From Planococcus sp. MSAK28401 (GTDB lineage: Bacteria > Bacillota > Bacilli > Bacillales_A > Planococcaceae), in assembly GCF_018283455.1 (NCBI RefSeq), contig NZ_JAAMTH010000001.1, positions 2,213,501 through 2,277,500 on the forward strand: a DNA stretch of 64,000 nucleotides. The letters run 5' to 3'. Position numbers and translations under genes: made by a program. Under the pieces are notes generated by a model. The model was not told the origin of the DNA. It saw only the letters and a list, made by a program, of their open reading frames with translations, and made no database searches. This document shows, piece by piece, positions 38,012 through 46,574 of the stretch (within the stretch, counting starts at the first letter, position 1; the number at the start of each line of letters is the position of its first letter).

Positions 38012-38938
38012 TCATTTCAATAATTGGTCGATATAACGCTGGACGACTAAACCTTCGTCAAAACCGACGAGGAACGTCGATTGTTCTTTCATTTCATCGA
38101 ATAAGGAACGCACGGTTTTTTCCGTTTGCACTTCTACACGTGTTTTCCCCCGTTCTTCGCGGTACAAACGCGACCAGTTTTCAAGCGTTAGCACTCCGTC
38201 ATCACCATACACTTTAAATTGCAACAGTTCGTTCTGCCCTGCCCCGCTCATGCCAGACAATAAAAAAGGCGAACCTTGCTGCGTCTTGCCGTGGGCGATG
38301 ATTCCGGTTTCACATTTCTCAATATCTTCGGGAAAATCCACTTGGTGTGCGGAAATCTCCAATGTCCCGAACAGGCGATGCATTAACTGCAAATAATGAG
38401 GGAAGACTTCCCGCACAAATCCTCCTTGGTCCCTGGAGGCAATCCACGGATTTTGCTGCCATGCCCGCGGCCACTCTGGAAACACCGTATGCAATTCGAT
38501 ACGGCGGACTTTTCCAATATCTCCGCTTTTGATGCGCATCGCCATGTCGCGAACGATCGGCGAATACATCAACGGGAAATGCATGGCGGTGTGGATCCGG
38601 TTGTTCGTCGCGGACTCTGCCATCGCCTGTGCCGCCCGTGCGTCTTGGGCAAGCGGCTTTTCGCACAATACATGCAAGCCCCTTCTTGCAGCAGTTTCTG
38701 CAAGCTCCGCATGGCTGTTCGGCGGTGTGCCGATGTAGACCCAGTCGATGTCAGCTTGGAACAGTTCGTCCAAGGAGTCGGTGACGGCTACGCCGTAGTG
38801 CTCTTCGATGTAGTTTAGCCGATTCCTGTCCGTGTCATAAACCGCTTCGATTTGTGCTGCGTCATCTTGTTGGATTTGCTTGATGAGGCGCTCCCCGACA
38901 ATTCCCGCTCCAATAATTCCAATCGCTATCAAAACCAT
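38012..38938 (-). CDS. Gfo/Idh/MocA-family oxidoreductase
   Basis: NAD(P)-dependent dehydrogenase of about 308 residues. N-terminal Rossmann motif GIIGAGIVGERL, then the EKP motif in VLCEKPLAQDARAA that places the catalytic lysine, and a C-terminal alpha/beta domain. The substrate, probably a sugar or cyclitol derivative, cannot be told. The ATG lies only 2 nt from GGGG; a TTG two codons in is an alternative start. It is followed by the aldehyde dehydrogenase with overlap, so the two are co-transcribed. Confidence 0.85.
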   Translation of the reverse strand: MVLIAIGIIGAGIVGERLIKQIQQDDAAQIEAVYDTDRNRLNYIEEHYGVAVTDSLDELFQADIDWVYIGTPPNSHAELAETAARRGLHVLCEKPLAQDARAAQAMAESATNNRIHTAMHFPLMYSPIVRDMAMRIKSGDIGKVRRIELHTVFPEWPRAWQQNPWIASRDQGGFVREVFPHYLQLMHRLFGTLEISAHQVDFPEDIEKCETGIIAHGKTQQGSPFLLSGMSGAGQNELLQFKVYGDDGVLTLENWSRLYREERGKTRVEVQTEKTVRSLFDEMKEQSTFLVGFDEGLVVQRYIDQLLK

Positions 38939-39029
38939 CGCCCCTTTTTTGTTTCATTGTTTATAAGTGTAACCTTGTGGGGTATAGAATAGTCAAACAA
39001 TTACATTCGAAAGAATAGGAGGAAACAAC

Positions 39030-39167
39030 ATGAATGAACAGAAAAACTGGTGGGAGCCGATTTTTACGGGAACATTGGAAATGGGTGTCGATAAAGAAAA
39101 GCTGGAAACCATCAACGAAGACAGCCTATTATACTTCGGTGAAACCACGAGCACGTTGGAGCAATGA
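39030..39167 (+). CDS. Small protein of 45 residues, unknown function
   Basis: A short acidic protein beginning MNEQKNWWEPIFTGTLEMG and ending in ETTSTLEQ. It has AGGAGG 7 nt before its ATG, normal codon use, and a strong terminator 30 nt after the stop, all of which support a real gene. No membrane segment or cysteine; the WW pair near the N terminus stands out. I recognise no family. Confidence 0.65.
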   Translation: MNEQKNWWEPIFTGTLEMGVDKEKLETINEDSLLYFGETTSTLEQ

Positions 39168-39197
39168 AGATGCCCAACCATTTGGCAAGTACATAGC

Positions 39198-39237
39198 AGC
39201 GCTTGATCCCGTCCGATTGGGAGCAAGCGCTTTTTTT
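39198..39237 (+). terminator. Terminator of the 45-residue protein gene
   Basis: AGCGCTTG..CCC paired with GGG..CAAGCGCT and T7. Confidence 0.88.
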
Positions 39238-39310
39238 CATGGTATCCTGTCCGTTCATTGTCGCCTGCACTTGTTTTCGCTATAATTTGATTTAGAAAGC
39301 AGGGATTGCC

Positions 39311-40030
39311 ATGAAGTCATTCGTCTTATTATTGATCAGCCTGCTGGTGTTGTCGGGATGTACTTTTCCTGGCACCACCGATACAGGCGGCACTGCCGGC
39401 AGGACGGCTGTAGAAGTCACCGATGTCATCGACGGGGACACGGTCAAAATCATCTATGATGCCAAAGAAACCACGGTCCGTTATTTGTTGGTCGATACGC
39501 CGGAAACAAACCATCCAAGATTCGGCGAGCAGCCACTCGGTCCACAAGCGACCGAGCGCAACCGCGAACTGATCGAACAGGCGAAGCAAGTCGAAATTGA
39601 ATTTGATGTTGGCGACCGGTTTGACGATTACGACCGCCTGCTCGCGTATTTTTATGCTGATGGGGAAAGCATACAGGAGCAATTGCTTGAAGAAGGCTTT
39701 GCACGAGTTGCCTATATCTTCCCGCCGAATACACGCTATGTCGATGAATTCCGCGACGCCGAGGCCGAAGCGAAAGATGCTGAAATCGGTATTTGGGAAT
39801 TTGAAGATTATTCGACAGACCGCGGATTCAATGCAAATGCTTACGAGCAAACTGAAGTAGATGGCACCGATACCGCTGATGACTGCCGCATTAAAGGCAA
39901 TATCAATCGGAGCGGCAATAAAATTTATCACATGCCCGGCTCTCCTTCCTATGAAGGGACCAATCCTGAACAATGGTTCTGTACGGAGCAGCAAGCAAGA
40001 GATGCTGGTTTCCGCAGTTCCGGCCAGTAA
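39311..40030 (+). CDS. Thermonuclease-family lipoprotein
   Basis: Surface-anchored nuclease of 239 residues. The signal peptide ends in the lipobox LVLSGC. The SNase domain (about 35-165) shows DVIDGDTVKI, the catalytic arginine and glutamate in VRYLLVDTPE, and a second arginine in DDYDRLLAYFY. The C terminus has CRIKGNIN..GNKIYHMPG and WFCTEQQARDAGFR, which I recognise as the short sunset domain often fused to such nucleases. It may scavenge extracellular DNA. Confidence 0.9.
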   Translation: MKSFVLLLISLLVLSGCTFPGTTDTGGTAGRTAVEVTDVIDGDTVKIIYDAKETTVRYLLVDTPETNHPRFGEQPLGPQATERNRELIEQAKQVEIEFDVGDRFDDYDRLLAYFYADGESIQEQLLEEGFARVAYIFPPNTRYVDEFRDAEAEAKDAEIGIWEFEDYSTDRGFNANAYEQTEVDGTDTADDCRIKGNINRSGNKIYHMPGSPSYEGTNPEQWFCTEQQARDAGFRSSGQ

Positions 40031-40045
40031 AAAAGGAGGAATACG

Positions 40046-40552
40046 ATGCAATTGCTTGTCCTGCGCCTTGATTACCGCAGCTCTACAACGATCGAAAACC
40101 TGCAAAGACAGCTACGCCAACCGAATTCCAAACTAGCGTTGCAATTGCCGCATATCCCGCTGCTGATTTTTGAAAAAACCGCTCCGCATCATTTGAAGGC
40201 AGCACTGGAACCGATTGCCCAAAAAACCGCTCCCCCTTCTTTCCATGCCAGCGATATCGGATTTTCCAAAGACGGCGCGCGATTTTATTTGCAGGTCCAT
40301 CCAAATGAAGCACTCGGTGAATTATACAGCTCATTGAAATTGGCAGCCCATGAATATTCCAATGGCGCTGATGTGCAGTGGCAGCCGCATGTCCCGCTCA
40401 TCGGCAAGGTCCCCGCTCCGTTTTGGGGCCCATTGTTTGCAAGGTTGGCGCTGGAATTTGACCATCTGGACGGAACGGCCGTGGCGCTGGAATGCTGGTC
40501 CGTGATCGGCGATCGCACGACAATCGAATGGAGCCTGTTCTTGAAGAGTTGA
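40046..40552 (+). CDS. Degenerate 2H phosphoesterase-like protein
   Basis: A 168-residue protein with the length and bilobal pattern of 2'-5' RNA ligase/2H proteins. The two expected HxT/S motifs appear as PHIPLLIF (about residue 36) and PHVPLIGK (about residue 115), with Pro in place of Thr/Ser both times. Catalysis may be lost or altered. Compare the intact relative at 46056-46574. AGGAGG precedes the ATG. It follows the nuclease by 15 nt and probably shares its transcript. Confidence 0.65.
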   Translation: MQLLVLRLDYRSSTTIENLQRQLRQPNSKLALQLPHIPLLIFEKTAPHHLKAALEPIAQKTAPPSFHASDIGFSKDGARFYLQVHPNEALGELYSSLKLAAHEYSNGADVQWQPHVPLIGKVPAPFWGPLFARLALEFDHLDGTAVALECWSVIGDRTTIEWSLFLKS

Positions 40553-40599
40553 AAAACAATGCCGGTTTTAAAAAGCCGAAAGTTTTTTCACAAAAGCTA

Positions 40600-40628
40600 T
40601 TGTCTTTTTTTAAACTGGCATATATAAT
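40600..40628 (+). promoter_or_regulatory. Promoter of tRNA-Val
   Basis: TTGTCT, 17 nt spacer, perfect TATAAT, about 20 nt before the tRNA 5' end. Confidence 0.75.
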
Positions 40629-40649
40629 AATAAATGTCCTTGAGATTGC

Positions 40650-40722
40650 GATTCCTTAGCTCAGCTGGGAGAGCGCTACCTTGACAGGGTAGAGGTCGCT
40701 GGTTCGAGCCCAGTAGGAATCA
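40650..40722 (+). tRNA. tRNA-Val (anticodon GAC)
   Basis: Seven-bp acceptor stem GATTCCT/AGGAATC, D arm GCTC-GAGC, anticodon stem CTACC/GGTAG with loop TTGACAG, and T arm with loop TTCGAGC. The discriminator is A and no CCA is encoded. Solitary gene with its own promoter and terminator. Confidence 0.95.
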
Positions 40723-40747
40723 TCTAAGCATGCTACGCGCTGCACAA

Positions 40748-40780
40748 AACACCAACCGGTAAAACGGTTGGTGTTTTTTT
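40748..40780 (+). terminator. Terminator of tRNA-Val
   Basis: AACACCAACCG/CGGTTGGTGTT stem followed by a T run. Confidence 0.9.
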
Positions 40781-40795
40781 ATTATTTCCACAAAC

Positions 40796-40832
40796 AAAAA
40801 AAGATGGGAGCCCGAGGGCTTCCATCTTTTTT
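40796..40832. terminator. Terminator of the TRAP operon (bidirectional)
   Basis: AAAGATGG.AGCCC/GGGCT.CCATCTTT with A and T flanks, just past the TRAP permease stop. Confidence 0.9.
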
Positions 40833-40833
40833 A

Positions 40834-42867
40834 TTATGCAGTTTGAGGTCTTTTCGTCTTTTTCTCTCTCGACATCCATTGGATCGCGAACAAAATGATA
40901 AAGACAGCCGCCCCGATAAGATCCGTAAATCCTTCCGGGTAGATCAAGGCAATTCCTGTAACAAATGTGATGATTCGCTCAATCCAATTGAGCTTGCGAT
41001 ACCAATAGCCGATCAAACCGGCCCCGATGGCGATCATGCCGGTGATGGCGGTGATCAATACCCAGATCAATTGGGTCCAGGTCGTGTCAATCATCAACAG
41101 TTCTGGCGACAAGACGAACATATACGGAATGATAAATGCCGCAATGGCCAGCTTCGCCGCATTGAACCCAGTCCGTATCGGCTCCCCTCCGGAAATCCCG
41201 GAAGCTGCGAAGGCAGCGAGCGCGACCGGCGGGGTGATATCTGCGATGATCCCGAAATAGAAAACGAACAAATGCGCAGACAGCGCAACGACGATTGGAA
41301 CAGCTGCGCCAGCAGGCTCATCGACCATCAGCAAGGTAATGATGGCAGGAGCAGCAATGGTGGACGTGATGACATAGTTAGCCGTTGTCGGCGATCCCAT
41401 ACCAAGCACAATGGCTGCGAGCATGGTGAAGAACAATGTCAACAGGACGTTCCCGCCAGATGCGGAAACGAGTCCGTTTGCCAAGGACAGGCCAAGTCCG
41501 GTTTTGACGACCACTCCAACAATAATCCCTGCCGTAGCTGTCGCTGCTGCGACCGCAAGTGCAGTTCTGGCCCCGTCCACAAGAGCGTGGATGATGTCTT
41601 TAAAGCCAAGGCGTGTTTCTTTATTGAAGGCACTGACAAAAATCGTCAGCAAAATACCGTATAATGCCGCTTGCATCGTCGGGATTCCGACCAGCAAGAA
41701 CAAGATGATCGCAAGAATCGGCGTCAACAAATAGATTTTTTTCAATACTTCCTTGCGGTCCGGCATTTCTTCATGCGACAGACCTTTCAAGCCGATCCGT
41801 TTCGCCTCGAAATGCGTCATGATCCAAACGCCTGTGAAGTACAGGAGTGCCGGAATGGCTGCCGCTTTGGCAATTTCCCAATAAGTGACACCGCCGATAA
41901 ATTCGACCATCAGGAACGCTGCCGCTCCCATGATTGGAGGCATCAATTGGCCGCCTGTCGAAGCTGCTGCTTCAACGCCGCCAGCAAATTCTTTCTTATA
42001 TCCAAGCTTTTTCATCATCGGGATTGTATAAGACCCCGATGTAACAACGTTTGCAACCGAGCTCCCTGAGATCGTCCCTTGCAGGGCACTGGAGAAAATT
42101 GCCACTTTTGCCGGGCCACCGGTCAGATTTCCGGCTAGCGACACGGCGAGGTCATTGAAATACTGCCCAACCCCTGTCTTGACCAGAAACGAACCGAATA
42201 ACAGGAACGTAAAGATGAACGTCGCAGAGACCCCGATCGGCGTGCCGAGAATCCCGTCCGTTGTATAGAACATCAACTGGATTAAGGATTCCAGGTCCTG
42301 TCCGCGGTGGCGCATAAACCCTGGAAAATACGGCCCGAAGAATCCGTAGGTCAAAAACAGTATACCAATGACCGTAATCGGCATCCCAACGGCCCGTCTT
42401 GTTGCTTCAAGTGTTAAAATAACGGCTAAAATCCCGACAATCAGATCCAGCTCAGTCACGCGGCCAATGCGGAACACCAAATCATCGTACATGATCGGCC
42501 AATAAGCGCCGACACCGATAGATAATAAGGCGAATATGTAATCGTACCAGGCCACTTTATGGCGCGCACCTTTCCGGCGGCGCATTGGGAATAGGATGAA
42601 AATGAGCGATAGTGCGAATCCTAAGTGGACAGAGCGCTGGATATACGCTGTGTATTGGCCGAAGATGGCTGTATACAATTGAAACAATGAAAAGGCCAAA
42701 AGCCCATAAAACACGACATGTTTGATTATGCCTGATAAATCACGGGTGTTCGATTCCGGATCGTATTTCTGGAGAAGTTCTTTTTGCTGCTCCTCTGAAA
42801 AGTGGCCTTCGTCTTCAGGCGGAAGTTTTTTCTTTTCTCTTTCTTCTGGCGATAGTTTATCGCTCAT
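40834..42867 (-). CDS. TRAP transporter fused permease (4TM and 12TM)
   Basis: Sodium-driven TRAP permease of 677 residues with the small and large membrane subunits fused in one chain, as usual for TAXI-TRAP systems. The large-subunit part includes GSVANVVTSGSYTIPMMKKL and GMGSPTTANYVITSTIAAPA. N and C termini are charged and cytoplasmic (KKLPPEDEGH and REKKTKRP). It overlaps the DUF1850 gene by 11 nt. The substrate, often a carboxylate or amino acid, is not predictable here. Confidence 0.92.
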   Translation of the reverse strand: MSDKLSPEEREKKKLPPEDEGHFSEEQQKELLQKYDPESNTRDLSGIIKHVVFYGLLAFSLFQLYTAIFGQYTAYIQRSVHLGFALSLIFILFPMRRRKGARHKVAWYDYIFALLSIGVGAYWPIMYDDLVFRIGRVTELDLIVGILAVILTLEATRRAVGMPITVIGILFLTYGFFGPYFPGFMRHRGQDLESLIQLMFYTTDGILGTPIGVSATFIFTFLLFGSFLVKTGVGQYFNDLAVSLAGNLTGGPAKVAIFSSALQGTISGSSVANVVTSGSYTIPMMKKLGYKKEFAGGVEAAASTGGQLMPPIMGAAAFLMVEFIGGVTYWEIAKAAAIPALLYFTGVWIMTHFEAKRIGLKGLSHEEMPDRKEVLKKIYLLTPILAIILFLLVGIPTMQAALYGILLTIFVSAFNKETRLGFKDIIHALVDGARTALAVAAATATAGIIVGVVVKTGLGLSLANGLVSASGGNVLLTLFFTMLAAIVLGMGSPTTANYVITSTIAAPAIITLLMVDEPAGAAVPIVVALSAHLFVFYFGIIADITPPVALAAFAASGISGGEPIRTGFNAAKLAIAAFIIPYMFVLSPELLMIDTTWTQLIWVLITAITGMIAIGAGLIGYWYRKLNWIERIITFVTGIALIYPEGFTDLIGAAVFIILFAIQWMSREKKTKRPQTA

Positions 42868-43381
42868 AGATGTTCACTCCTTCTAATTGCTGATAAATGG
42901 ATAAGCGCTGGGCACGGAATGTATAGATCTTGCCTCTTTCCAAACTGTTCTTCAAGTCCAGTTCTTTTCCCCCGTATAGGAAAGCGAGTTCCGCGTCCAC
43001 GTCCCCGACTAGCAACCGGAATTCGGGCAGCTTCCGCTTCATATCCTTAATAAAGTATTTCCCGTCTTTTTCGACAAAGCGCTCCCCTTCTCCTGCATTA
43101 GACGGCATGCCGATATTGAAATCTTCGTACTCCAGCTCCGTCATCACCAGCTGCCCCTCATCATCAAGACGGTAACTTTCGATGACATCCGATAGATGGA
43201 TCGAATGCGTATAGCGGATCTTGAAGCGGTCTTCTACCACTGGAATGCGCGTTGTAATTTCGTTTGTTTCCGAATCGATGAAGACGAAGTGTTTCTGATA
43301 TGGGATGAAGAAAAGTGCGGAGCAGATAAGGGTGAGGATGGTTAATATTAGAAGGGCTTTGAGAATCCTATTATTCCACAA
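42857..43381 (-). CDS. DUF1850 domain protein of the TRAP operon
   Basis: A 174-residue protein anchored by one N-terminal helix (ALLILTILTLICSALFFI) with an external DUF1850 domain including IRYTHSIHLSDVIESYRLDD and FNIGMPSNAGEGERF. DUF1850 genes regularly sit between TAXI binding proteins and fused permeases, so a role in that transporter is likely, but its job is not established. Confidence 0.85.
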   Translation of the reverse strand: MWNNRILKALLILTILTLICSALFFIPYQKHFVFIDSETNEITTRIPVVEDRFKIRYTHSIHLSDVIESYRLDDEGQLVMTELEYEDFNIGMPSNAGEGERFVEKDGKYFIKDMKRKLPEFRLLVGDVDAELAFLYGGKELDLKNSLERGKIYTFRAQRLSIYQQLEGVNIYER

Positions 43382-43401
43382 GATGATTCCCCCCTAGTGA
43401 C

Positions 43402-43448
43402 AAAAAATAAATAACGACGATAAAGCTTTCGCTTTATCGCCCGTTATT
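43402..43448 (-). terminator. Hairpin between binding protein and permease genes
   Basis: AATAACG..GATAAAG/CTTTATC..CGTTATT with T-rich exit on the minus strand. It probably ends most messages after the binding-protein gene, keeping permease expression lower. Confidence 0.8.
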
Positions 43449-43459
43449 CTGATCAATTC

Positions 43460-44437
43460 TTATTGGTTTACTTCATCGAAGTAACGCTGAGCGCCAGGAT
43501 GGATGTCGATCCCGATGCCGTCTAGAGCTGTTTCAGCCTTGATGAAATCAGCTTTAGCGTGTTGGATTTGATCTGTGTTTTCATAAATTGCTTTTGTGAT
43601 GTCATAGACCGTATCTTCAGAAATGTCGTTTTGGACGACAAGCATGGCAAGAACGGAAACTGTCGGGACATCTTCAGTCAATCCGTATGTGCCAGATGGA
43701 ACTACATCCTCTGCATAATACGGGTATTTCTCGATCAGTTCAGCAGCCTTATCTTCTGCTACTGGAACGATATTTACATCGGAAGTGGCACTCAAACTTT
43801 CAACTGCGCCAGTTGGCGTTCCAGCTGTGATGAACGCTGCATCGATTTGTCCAGATTGCAAGCTTTCCTGCGACTCGCCAAAGTCCAAGTTCTGCGCATC
43901 GACATCATCCATGGTCATCCCGTGGATTTCAAGCAATTGCTCAGCATTGATATAGGTACCTGAACCAGGTGCACCGACAGATACCGATTTGCCTGCCAAG
44001 TCTTCAAACGCCGTGATGCCAGACCCTTCAGTCGTGACGATCTGGATCGTTTCTGGGTAAAGAGCTCCAATAGCGGAGACGCTGTCAATGACTTCCCCTT
44101 CGAACATGTTCGAACCTTCAGATGCGTAGAAAGCCGTGTCTGTCTGCACAAAAGCGATCTCGCCCGTGCCATCAGCAAGGGATGTCATGTTCGCTGCAGA
44201 TGCCTGGGACACTTCGGCAGTCGTATCGATGCCTGTCTCATTCTCGATGATCGTCGCCATCGCTCCGCCAAGCGGATAATAAGTACCTGTTGTTCCGCCA
44301 GTCAATACACTGATGAATTCCGGCTCAGCTGCTCCGCCGCCTTCTCCTTCATCTGCTGCATCGTCTCCACAGCCTGCCAGGAATACGGATCCGGCCAAAG
44401 CGACAGTCGCATAGAATCCAAACTTTTTGTTTAACAT
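43460..44437 (-). CDS. TAXI-family TRAP solute-binding lipoprotein
   Basis: Binding protein of 325 residues. Signal peptide with lipobox FLAGC, then a Gly/Glu linker and the TAXI fold beginning ISVLTGGTTGTYYPLGGAMA, the hallmark of this family. First gene of the TRAP operon, followed by a hairpin, DUF1850 and the permease. Confidence 0.93.
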   Translation of the reverse strand: MLNKKFGFYATVALAGSVFLAGCGDDAADEGEGGGAAEPEFISVLTGGTTGTYYPLGGAMATIIENETGIDTTAEVSQASAANMTSLADGTGEIAFVQTDTAFYASEGSNMFEGEVIDSVSAIGALYPETIQIVTTEGSGITAFEDLAGKSVSVGAPGSGTYINAEQLLEIHGMTMDDVDAQNLDFGESQESLQSGQIDAAFITAGTPTGAVESLSATSDVNIVPVAEDKAAELIEKYPYYAEDVVPSGTYGLTEDVPTVSVLAMLVVQNDISEDTVYDITKAIYENTDQIQHAKADFIKAETALDGIGIDIHPGAQRYFDEVNQ

Positions 44438-44566
44438 AAATCGGCCTCCCTTTATCTATAGTTTCTTTCACCCTTCATATTACCATGACTTTCTGTCCAT
44501 CTGTCAATTTAATTTTTTCAAATGGAATCGGTTTCAAACCAAATTTATGGCAATAAAAACCTTTTT

Positions 44567-45151
44567 TTATATTTCCGCTCCGGGCACATGAGTTTCCGGC
44601 GTCGTCTCTTCAGGAGTTAGATCTTCGAAGCTTCTGCCTTCTTCCTCTAAGTCGCGTGTGCGATGCGCGATGCGGGCAGAGGCACACGCCGCGATACTCG
44701 AAACAAGGTCATCAAGAAACGTGTGGACGTGCTCCCCATATTTCGTATCGAGCTTATGGATAATGCCGGTTTTGTTTTTGTCCAAATGCCCGAATGTTGT
44801 CACGGCGATGCTGCCATAAGTGAGTACAGCGCCGAGACCAATCATTTCATCGACCCCGAACAAGCCTTCATCCGAACCGACGATTTGTTGAAGCGGCTGG
44901 GACAATTTGCCTTGCTCCGCCAGTTCATCGAGTTCAATGCCGACCAGAAGAGCATGTTGCATCTCCCGCTTGCGTAAGACGCTTTCGACCGACTCGATGC
45001 AATGGTCCAGCGTCAACCCTTCATTAAAAGGCAATTGCATTTCCAACACGATTTTTGCGATATCTTCTTTCGTAACGCCCCTTCTTTCCAAAGCTTCATG
45101 CGTCGCTTTGGTCACTTCTTCTGAATGCACACGGAAACGTCCTCCATCCAT
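44567..45151 (-). CDS. Phosphatidylglycerophosphatase A-family protein (YutG-like)
   Basis: A 194-residue protein related to the PgpA family. Segments GSDEGLFGVDEMIGLGAVLTYGSI and HTFLDDLVSSIAACASARIAH match YutG of B. subtilis. The N-terminal part (TKATHEALERRGVTKEDIAKI) is the usual helical domain. It may act in phosphatidylglycerol synthesis, but the Bacillus members are not well proven. No clear terminator follows. Confidence 0.8.
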   Translation of the reverse strand: MDGGRFRVHSEEVTKATHEALERRGVTKEDIAKIVLEMQLPFNEGLTLDHCIESVESVLRKREMQHALLVGIELDELAEQGKLSQPLQQIVGSDEGLFGVDEMIGLGAVLTYGSIAVTTFGHLDKNKTGIIHKLDTKYGEHVHTFLDDLVSSIAACASARIAHRTRDLEEEGRSFEDLTPEETTPETHVPGAEI

Positions 45152-45257
45152 AATGCCATCCCCTCTCTCTATTTGGATTTGTCTTCCCGTCCATTATACC
45201 TTGCATGGGGGAATATGTTACAATTTTTGTACAATAGAATTAGAAGGAGGCAACATC

Positions 45258-45980
45258 ATGAACAAAGGAAGCGTAGAAGATTTCACGCTTTACAGCGATG
45301 CCTTGGGAGAAGACATGCAAGTACTCGTCCATTTGCCGTCAAATTATTCTCCCCTTTATAAATACAGCCTCGTCATCGCATCGGATGGCAAGGATTATTT
45401 CCAACTCGGCCGTGTGCCGCGTGTCGTTGATGAATTGCTGGAAAATCAGGAGATTGAAAACATCATCTTCGTTGGCATTCCATATAAAAGCGTGGAAGAC
45501 CGCAACCGAAAATACGAACCGACCGGCGAACAGCATGCCGCTTATTTGCGTTTCTTGGCTCACGAGCTGGCGCCTTACCTCGATGAGAAATACCCGACCT
45601 ACCAAGTCGGCATGGGCCGAACATTGATTGGCGATTCGCTGGCAGCCACGGTTTCCTTGATGGCTGCACTGAAATACCCGAATATTTTCGGGCGTGTCAT
45701 TCTCCAATCGCCGAAAGTCGGGCCGGAAATGATGCAAGCTGTCGAGAAGTTTTCGATGAACAATTCGTTCACGGTCTATCATGTCATCGGCTCGGAAGAA
45801 ACCGAAGTCAAACTGACCAACGGGGAAACCGCCGACTTTCTCACGCCGAACCGCGAGTTGAATGAGTTGATGAAAAATAAAGGGTTTTCGCTGTTTTACG
45901 AAGAATTCAAAGGAGACCATACATGGAAATACTGGCAGCCTGACCTGAAACGGGCGCTGCTGATGAATTTCGGCATGTAG
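45258..45980 (+). CDS. Esterase-like alpha/beta hydrolase (YjcH-like)
   Basis: Putative esterase of 240 residues, similar to the enterochelin esterase fold. The nucleophile elbow reads IGDSLAA and the late histidine is in GDHTWKYW. AGGAGG stands 7 nt before the ATG; a longer open frame upstream is antisense to the PgpA gene. It heads the yjcH-yjcG-yjcF cluster, which is conserved in B. subtilis in another order. Substrate unknown. Confidence 0.82.
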   Translation: MNKGSVEDFTLYSDALGEDMQVLVHLPSNYSPLYKYSLVIASDGKDYFQLGRVPRVVDELLENQEIENIIFVGIPYKSVEDRNRKYEPTGEQHAAYLRFLAHELAPYLDEKYPTYQVGMGRTLIGDSLAATVSLMAALKYPNIFGRVILQSPKVGPEMMQAVEKFSMNNSFTVYHVIGSEETEVKLTNGETADFLTPNRELNELMKNKGFSLFYEEFKGDHTWKYWQPDLKRALLMNFGM

Positions 45981-46055
45981 GCCTTAAGGAAACAAACTGA
46001 ACAATTTGATATAATTGAAGAGCAAGCATTTATTAGATGAGGAGGTCTATTGATT

Positions 46056-46574
46056 ATGAAATATGGCATTGCAGCATTTCCATCGAAAAAACTACAAGAC
46101 TTGGCGAATTCCTACCGGAAACGCTATGACCCGCATTACGAATTGATCACGCCCCATATTACATTGAAAGGGCCTTTCGAAGCGGATGACTCAGAAGTAA
46201 AAGCAATGGCGGAAGAGCTTGGCAATATCGCCAAACGCCAAAAACCGTTCCGTATCCATGCAACGCGCGTCAGCACGTTCACGCCGGTGACAAACGCTTT
46301 GTACTTCAAGATCGAACCTTCAAAAGAGCTGATGGATCTTCACGAAGACCTCCACTCCGATTTTCTTGGCGGCATGCCGGACCATCCTTTTGTGCCCCAT
46401 ATCACCATCGCACAAAAACTCTCCGATTCGGAGCATGCTGATGTCTACGGCCAATTGAAAATGGCCGGAATCGATCACGAAGAGACAATCGACCGCGTCC
46501 ACCTGCTCTATCAATTGGAAGATGGTTCGTGGACTGTGTACGATACATTCCGGTTGTCAGGAGATGAAGCTTAA
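46056..46574 (+). CDS. yjcG: 2H phosphoesterase family protein YjcG
   Basis: A 172-residue protein with both catalytic histidine motifs, TPHITLKG (about residue 33) and VPHITIAQ (about residue 113), as in B. subtilis YjcG. Physiological substrate unknown, probably a 2'-5' or cyclic phosphodiester. The longer TTG start two codons upstream is possible. It directly precedes yjcF. Confidence 0.9.
   Translation: MKYGIAAFPSKKLQDLANSYRKRYDPHYELITPHITLKGPFEADDSEVKAMAEELGNIAKRQKPFRIHATRVSTFTPVTNALYFKIEPSKELMDLHEDLHSDFLGGMPDHPFVPHITIAQKLSDSEHADVYGQLKMAGIDHEETIDRVHLLYQLEDGSWTVYDTFRLSGDEA

Noticed and set aside
36603-38938. Possible novel two-gene catabolic system (Idh/MocA oxidoreductase and aldehyde dehydrogenase)
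   Set aside because: Both are broad families with intact motifs and no adjacent transporter, regulator or further enzyme to support a defined pathway.
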